The notes beneath the pieces are model-generated. The model was not told the DNA's origin. It saw nothing but the letters and a program-made list of their open reading frames with translations, and made no database searches. This document shows, piece after piece, positions 60,040 through 64,000 of a stretch of DNA of 64,000 bases; the stretch's first letter is position 1, and every line of letters begins with the position of its first letter. The stretch lies in the NCBI GenBank assembly GCA_031367435.1, contig JANLPV010000045.1, positions 30,470 through 94,469 of the forward strand, read 5' to 3'. This DNA is from WLMZ01 sp031367435. Its GTDB lineage: Bacteria; Actinomycetota; Acidimicrobiia; Acidimicrobiales; Ilumatobacteraceae. Position numbers and translations under genes: made by a program.

Positions 60040-60501
60040 TGGCCCAGATCCTACGTGAAAGTGTGGCGCCGTCGAAGCCACGCCCGGCACGCCCATCCTT
60101 CATCCGTCAGTTCGGCATGGGGGATAACCATCGGCGGGCTGCTCAGACTGAAGCTCGGGATTCCCGGATAGACGGCAGCCTGTGCCTGACGTGTCGAAGG
60201 GGGACTTCACCGATCTCCCCTGCAGCGCGGCTGGGTCGGTTACCCGATTGTGTCCCTGACCAGCGATGATGGATGGCAACGATGACGACCCATGATCGCT
60301 GATAGGTCGTCGTATCGGGTCATCCGGTAGAAGATCCGGTAGAAGACTCGACCGCTGCGCTCGGCCGACGAGCCCCCGAGGGCTTCTTGCTGGTTCACCT
60401 CGAAGATGGAGTCGACCTCGCGCTCGACGTCACAGTACGGGTGGTCAGGGTCGGGCTCGATGTCGGCCGCCGCCTCCTGACCGGTGCCATCGTCACCCTC
60501 A
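60040..60501. other. Intergenic region with repeat copy 7
   Basis: 462 bp with no convincing gene. It holds repeat copy 7 and an inverted repeat GACGACC...GGTCGTC around 60284-60310, plus a small direct repeat of ATCCGGTAGAAGA (60320-60345). Nothing else is recognised. Confidence 0.6.
60191..60221 (+). repeat. Island repeat, copy 7
   Basis: GTGTCGAAGGGGGACTTCACC then GATCTCCCCT. Very close to copy 4 in the 3' half. Last copy found. Confidence 0.85.
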
Positions 60502-60966
60502 TCATTTCGCGCACTCGGTCAGACCGATCTTGTCGGCCAGCGGGGGGACATTCGAGAAAAATTTTCCACCATCTTGAAAGGCGGCGGCGGGATCGTCCTT
60601 GGCCAGCTGCTTGAGCTGGTCGAGGGCCGCTTGGGTGGTGTCGGCGAGCTGATTGACGTCGTCGGCGAGATCCTTTGGCGGTTTGAGGGCGCGGATGTCG
60701 TCGATCTCCCCCTGGATCACCGGGATGACCACGTCCTGCTCCATGGTGCCGCCCACCTTCGGGTCGGGCTGCTCTCCGTCGCCGAGGTCGCCAAAGGCCT
60801 TCGTGAACGCGGTGCCGAGCCGCTCGTTGCCGGCGGCGCAGATGGCGTTGCCCTGCTTGAGGAACTCCTCCTTGGATAGAGCCTTCACGTCGTCTCCGCA
60901 TCCGGCGAGGCCCGCCGTTCCGAGGGTGATTACCAGTGTGAGGGTTAGTAATCGCCGAGGCGTCAT
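60502..60966 (-). CDS. Small secreted lipoprotein, unknown function
   Basis: 154 aa. LTLTLVITLGTAGLAGCGDD is a lipoprotein signal with lipobox LAGC (Cys23). The rest is a helical, Lys/Asp/Gln-rich domain (VKALSKEEFLKQGNAICAAGNERLG, and a coiled-coil-like DDVNQLADTTQAALDQLKQL). This resembles small actinobacterial lipoproteins of unknown role. A single Cys pair (Cys43 and Cys near the C-terminus) might form a disulfide. Confidence 0.8.
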   Translation of the reverse strand: MTPRRLLTLTLVITLGTAGLAGCGDDVKALSKEEFLKQGNAICAAGNERLGTAFTKAFGDLGDGEQPDPKVGGTMEQDVVIPVIQGEIDDIRALKPPKDLADDVNQLADTTQAALDQLKQLAKDDPAAAFQDGGKFFSNVPPLADKIGLTECAK

Positions 60967-61239
60967 AGAGGGTTCCTCCTAAGTTGGGTTCCCTTGAGAG
61001 TGCGCCTTTTGATTGCTCGCGACCAGAGGCGAAAGTCCTTAGCTCAAAGCTGGGGTTGTGGCTGCGATCGGCGGGCTACCTCGAGCGCGTCACGGATTCA
61101 GTTCGGGCGGTGAGGGTGGCTCGGCCTCGCTTGATCACTCGCGAATACGTGTTCCCTGCGCGAGCAATCTTGATCCCTTGATCCCTCGTTTCGCCCGACG
61201 TCGTCCCTACTCAGGATGCTGAAACGGTCGGTGCGGACA

Positions 61240-61257
61240 CGTCAAGAGATATTGACG
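61240..61257. promoter_or_regulatory. Palindromic site 1 upstream of HTH-type protein
   Basis: CGTCAA-GAGATA-TTGACG. Its centre is 35 bp from site 2. Both have the core GTCAA-N6-TTGAC. Confidence 0.75.
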
Positions 61258-61274
61258 CTTGGCAGGGGTCGAAC

Positions 61275-61292
61275 TGTCAATGTATCTTGACA
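61275..61292. promoter_or_regulatory. Palindromic site 2 upstream of HTH-type protein
   Basis: TGTCAA-TGTATC-TTGACA, perfect 6-6-6. It lies 21 bp before the ATG at 61313. A TTGACG -35-like box is part of site 1 (61252-61257), so binding would block the promoter. Confidence 0.75.
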
Positions 61293-61312
61293 GAATAGGC
61301 AAGGCGGCACGG

Positions 61313-61633
61313 ATGAAGAACCGAGAAGGACGGGCGGCCCCGGGAGCTGCCTCCGCGCCAGCGGGAGCTGCCTCCGCGCCAGCGGGGGCTCGCGTGGTCG
61401 CTCCCCCTTCAGTCGTCGAGGTGCCTGCCGACTATTCGGGCGATTGGCGGCCCCGGTTGAGGGCCGAGGCATTGAAGGTCCGTCGAGCCCGACAACGCCA
61501 GGAAGTGCTCATTGCCCAGGCGATTGCGGCGGGCGCCACCTGGTCAGCGATTGGTCTCGAACTCGGATGCTGTCGCCAGGCGGCGCAGCAGCGGTTTCGG
61601 CATGTACGGATTGTCGTGTGCACTGCCGACTAG
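61313..61633 (+). CDS. Small helix-turn-helix protein, likely autoregulator
   Basis: 106 aa from the ATG at 61313 (upstream in-frame starts at 61259 and 61280 would overlap site 2). A low-complexity N-terminus with a tandem GAASAPA repeat leads into LKVRRARQRQEVLIAQAIAAGATWSAIGLELGCCRQAAQQRF, an actinobacterial-type HTH of the SAIG-type found in small regulators. Two palindromes upstream suggest autoregulation. A helical body and no other domain. Confidence 0.7.
   Translation: MKNREGRAAPGAASAPAGAASAPAGARVVAPPSVVEVPADYSGDWRPRLRAEALKVRRARQRQEVLIAQAIAAGATWSAIGLELGCCRQAAQQRFRHVRIVVCTAD
61342..61383. repeat. 21-bp tandem duplication inside the HTH gene
   Basis: Two perfect 21-bp copies (61342-61362 and 61363-61383), starting GGGAGCTGCC, code for GAASAPA twice. 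In frame. Confidence 0.9.
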
Positions 61634-61651
61634 GGCGCTTCGGCTACTTAG

Positions 61652-63103
61652 CGCCAATGCCGTTAAGTTAGAGTTACATCGGTGTAGTTTGTGGCATGGC
61701 GCGTGCGGGGTGGAGGAAGCCGGAGTCGCTGACGCGGTTGTCGGATCTGGTGTCGGTTGGGTTGTTGACGCGGGTGTTTCCGCCTGATCTGGTTGATGAG
61801 GTGATCGCCGAGTGTGGTCGGACCGAGCAGAGGTCGCGGTCGTTGCCGGCGCGGGTAATGGCGTACTTCGCGATGGGTATGGCGTTGCACTCGGAGGGCT
61901 CGTATGAGGACGTGTTGGGGTTGATGACCGACGGGCTCGGCTGGGCGCAGTCGGGTTCGGGCGGGCCGGTGAAGTTGTCGTCGAAGTCGGCGATCTTCCA
62001 GGCCCGTGACCGTTTGGGTGCCGAGCCGTTGAAGGGCTTGTTCGATCGGGCCGCGCGTCCGTTGGCCACGGAGCACACGCCAGGGTCGTGGCTGGCTGGT
62101 CGCCGGTTGGTGGCGATTGATGGGACGACGTTGGACGTTGCTGACACAGTCGTGAACGACGAGTTCTTTGGTCGGCCCGGCGTGAGCAAGGGTGAGCGTT
62201 CGGCGTTTCCGCAAGCCCGGCTGGTCGCGTTAGCCGAGTGCGGGACGCATGCGATCTTCGATGCCGAGATCGGCGCGTACGCGATGTCGGAGGTTGCGTT
62301 GTCGAGGCTGCTGGTTGATCGGCTCGAGCCGGGGATGGTGTTGCTTGCTGACCGAGGGTTCAGCGGGTTCGCGTTGTGGCAGCAGGCTGCAGCGACCGGG
62401 GCCGACTTGTTGTGGCGAGCGAAGAACACCACGACACCCCGCCAGATCGAGGTCCTCGCGGACGGGTCATGGCTCGGCGAGATGCGGGCCAACAACACTC
62501 GGCTGAACGGCGAACATGTCGTTGTGCGTGTTGTCGATTACACCGTCGATGACGGTCGCGACGGCGAGACCGGACAGTTCCGGCTGTTCACCACGATGCT
62601 CGATCCTGGCGAAGTGACGGCCACCGAGTTGGCTGCTGCGTATGCGCAGAGGTGGGAGATCGAGACGATCTTCGATGAACTCAAGACCCACCAGCGCGGC
62701 TCGAAGATGGTGCTGCGGTCCAAGTCGCCGGCGTTGGTCAAGCAGGAAATCTGGGGTCACTTGTGCTGCCACTATGCGATCCGCACCCTCATGTTCGCCG
62801 CCGCGATCCAAGCCGACGTCGACCCGGACAGGGTCAGTTTCGTTGCCGCCTTACGGATCACTCGCCGCTCGCTGTCACAGGCGCGCGGTTTTTCCCCCTC
62901 TGGGCAGTGACCACGGTTGGGCCCACGCACTCGTCCTGATCTGCCGACGACTGAACCCGATACGCCGGCTCCGATCAAGCCCACGCCTGATCAAACGCAA
63001 GATGCCCAAGTGGCACGTCAAACGAGCCCGACACGCCAACTGGCCACAACCCGCCAGACCACCCACACCGATCATCCAACCACCTAACTGAACGGCATTG
63101 GGG
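61652..63103. mobile_element. IS4-type insertion sequence
   Basis: About 1.45 kb. Inverted ends: left 61652-61671 (CGCCAATGCCGTTAAGTTAG) against the reverse complement of 63084-63103 (CCCCAATGCCGTTCAGTTAG), 18 of 20 matching. TTAG flanks the element directly on both sides (61648-61651, 63104-63107), a candidate short target duplication. It contains one transposase reading frame, broken near its end. Confidence 0.85.
61696..63091 (+). pseudogene. IS4-family DDE transposase, frame broken near the 3' end
   Basis: 404 residues in frame 1 (stop at 62910): VAIDGTTLDVADT (D), LLADRGFSGFALWQ (D) and YAQRWEIETIFDELK (Y-x2-R-x3-E-x6-K) are the IS4 catalytic D-D-E parts. The last part, NPIRRLRSSPRLIKRKMPKW, typical for the IS4 C-terminus, occurs one frame later to a stop at 63091. 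The switch falls at a run GGTTTTTCCCCC (near 62890). One extra base there explains the break; programmed frameshifting is a less likely alternative. Confidence 0.85.
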
Positions 63104-63914
63104 TTAGGCCACGTCTGTACCGGTCGATGTATTTGTACAGAAGCTCGACCTTGATGAGTTCGGTTACTCCTTGGGTCCACGCTGCCTTGGTCAGTCCATG
63201 GCGAGACACCATCCGCGACGGAGCCTTTCCCTGGAACTCACAAAGCAACGTCAGTAGGGCGTAGGTCTCAACGCCCGACAACCGCAAATAGTCGCCACTC
63301 GTGAAGAACTCAGACGGGACCTCAAAGAACGGGTCGTGGCGAGCGATCGAATGATAGATCGGTGAAGCTACTGTGCCGCGTCGCCATGGCCGATCCTCAA
63401 GAAGAACGGTGCGGTTCGTGCGGTCGTACAGTTCAAGTTCCGCTAAGCGATTGAACCCATTCGCCACCGCCTCGTAACGTCTTCGTCGCCAAGCACTGCA
63501 TTGCGTTTCGTCAGGTGGCTCTGGCTCCCAACCAAGTGCCAGAGTTGCCCACGACGGTAGTTCCAGACGGCCGCTGACCAAGGGACGATCATGCGAGAAG
63601 TTTCTCGCCGCGAGTGGGCCGGCCCGCCATTCGCGGGTCTTGCGGTTGACTAGCTGCAGTTCGTAGATGGCGACGAGATGGAGTCGTAGCGCGATGCCTC
63701 GCCGGCGGATCACGTCTTTCAGGGGGGCGTGGCGATTGGCGTCAGGACCTTGGGCAGCGTTTGACCATGCAGGAATTGGGGCGAGATATCCCGGGCGTAG
63801 TCGCAACGGCTTTGGATCGCCACGGGAGTGCCACCAAGCACCAACAGCCTTCAGACCGTCCTCGTTGTCTTTGGGACGGTCCGTAAGGGGTTTGCCCAAA
63901 AAATCCGATGACAT
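63084..63914 (-). CDS. Hypothetical protein with 3' end formed by the insertion sequence
   Basis: 276 aa; the last seven codons (LTPMPFS region) and stop derive from the right end of the IS, so the original C-terminus was probably cut off. VIRRRGIALRLHLVAIYELQL and EVPSEFFTSGDYLRLSGVETYALLTLLCEF resemble actinobacterial phage/replication-associated proteins with winged-helix-like parts, but I cannot assign a family. Start at ATG 63914. SRMVSRHGLTKAAWTQGVTELI looks like an HTH. Confidence 0.5.
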   Translation of the reverse strand: MSSDFLGKPLTDRPKDNEDGLKAVGAWWHSRGDPKPLRLRPGYLAPIPAWSNAAQGPDANRHAPLKDVIRRRGIALRLHLVAIYELQLVNRKTREWRAGPLAARNFSHDRPLVSGRLELPSWATLALGWEPEPPDETQCSAWRRRRYEAVANGFNRLAELELYDRTNRTVLLEDRPWRRGTVASPIYHSIARHDPFFEVPSEFFTSGDYLRLSGVETYALLTLLCEFQGKAPSRMVSRHGLTKAAWTQGVTELIKVELLYKYIDRYRRGLTPMPFS

Positions 63915-63930
63915 TCACACATTGTGCACG

Positions 63931-64000
63931 CTTTCAACGGCGATCACCATTACCGGGGCAGAAACTTGCAGCTAACCAGGTTCAAATCGGCCGTTGAAAG
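63931..64000. repeat. 11-bp inverted repeat at the window end
   Basis: CTTTCAACGGC (63931-63941) and GCCGTTGAAAG (63990-64000) form perfect arms around a 48-bp spacer. It lies upstream of the hypothetical gene 63084-63914 and could be an operator, element end or attachment site; the next sequence is outside the window. Confidence 0.7.

Noticed and set aside
52455..60221. Integron attC array
   Set aside because: The same-strand repeats suggest a cassette array, but no GTTRRRY/RYYYAAC core pairs and no integrase gene are visible.
63961..64000. tRNA T-arm-like GGTTCAAATC near the right edge
   Set aside because: The stem bases after it (GGCCG) do not pair with CCAGG before it, and no acceptor or anticodon arm is present.

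Overview
The window is about 64 kb of moderately GC-rich bacterial DNA. Gene content (LLM-class flavin oxidoreductase, FadE/APH-type genes, LigD-type polymerase domain, an LPXTG-type surface protein, TY-Chap-like protein, many GTG/TTG starts, many 4-bp stop/start overlaps) suggests a free-living, metabolically versatile actinobacterium, possibly of the Acidimicrobiia. The taxon is an inference; there is no rRNA gene here to settle it and I found no tRNA.

Layout. 0-19.5 kb is housekeeping and lipid/amino-acid metabolism: the N-terminal part of an M1 peptidase lipoprotein (runs off the left edge), a ProA-like dehydrogenase, an MBL hydrolase, a YhhN protein, an Lrp-aminotransferase-TSUP operon divergent from a TauD-type dioxygenase, a LigD polymerase domain, transporters, acyl-CoA dehydrogenase, SDRs, a homocysteine S-methyltransferase, a luciferase-like monooxygenase, an APH-type kinase and a GT-C glycosyltransferase. 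19.7-26.8 kb is a histidine-utilisation operon (hutH-hutU-def-like-hutF-hutI, minus strand) divergent from an IclR regulator. Its most striking feature is a peptide-deformylase family gene sitting translationally coupled in the slot where an N-formylglutamate deformylase (HutG) is required. 29.5-40 kb holds sugar genes: a GH20-like enzyme, an oxidoreductase, a signal-peptide-less solute-binding protein, and a tightly coupled SDR / aldo-keto reductase / lactonase / L-fuconate-dehydratase set that reads as a non-phosphorylative L-fucose-type pathway, followed by an alpha/beta hydrolase and an aldehyde dehydrogenase. 40-49.5 kb is general: pirin, acyltransferase, UPF0104, stomatin/NfeD pair, EamA transporter, ABM protein, P450, AzlCD and another GT-C enzyme.

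49.5-61 kb is an accessory island: seven toxin-antitoxin modules (two near-duplicate VapBC pairs, two other VapBC pairs, RelBE, a frameshifted VapC with a tiny intact antitoxin, and a frameshifted HepT with MntA), mixed with a TY-Chap-like gene, an ORF fused in frame to VapB, a PEP-utilising/rifampin-phosphotransferase-like gene that lacks the ATP-grasp part, and an LPXTG surface protein. A short repeat beginning GTGTCGAAGG occurs seven times across this island, always on the plus strand and mostly at module boundaries. A GTAGC-N6/7-GCTAC operator precedes three of the VapBC modules.

61-64 kb has a small HTH protein with two matched 18-bp palindromes in front of it, then an IS4-type insertion sequence (about 1.45 kb, inverted repeats, candidate TTAG target duplication, transposase broken at a T5C5 run) that forms the 3' end of a neighbouring hypothetical gene, and an 11-bp inverted repeat at the very end of the window.
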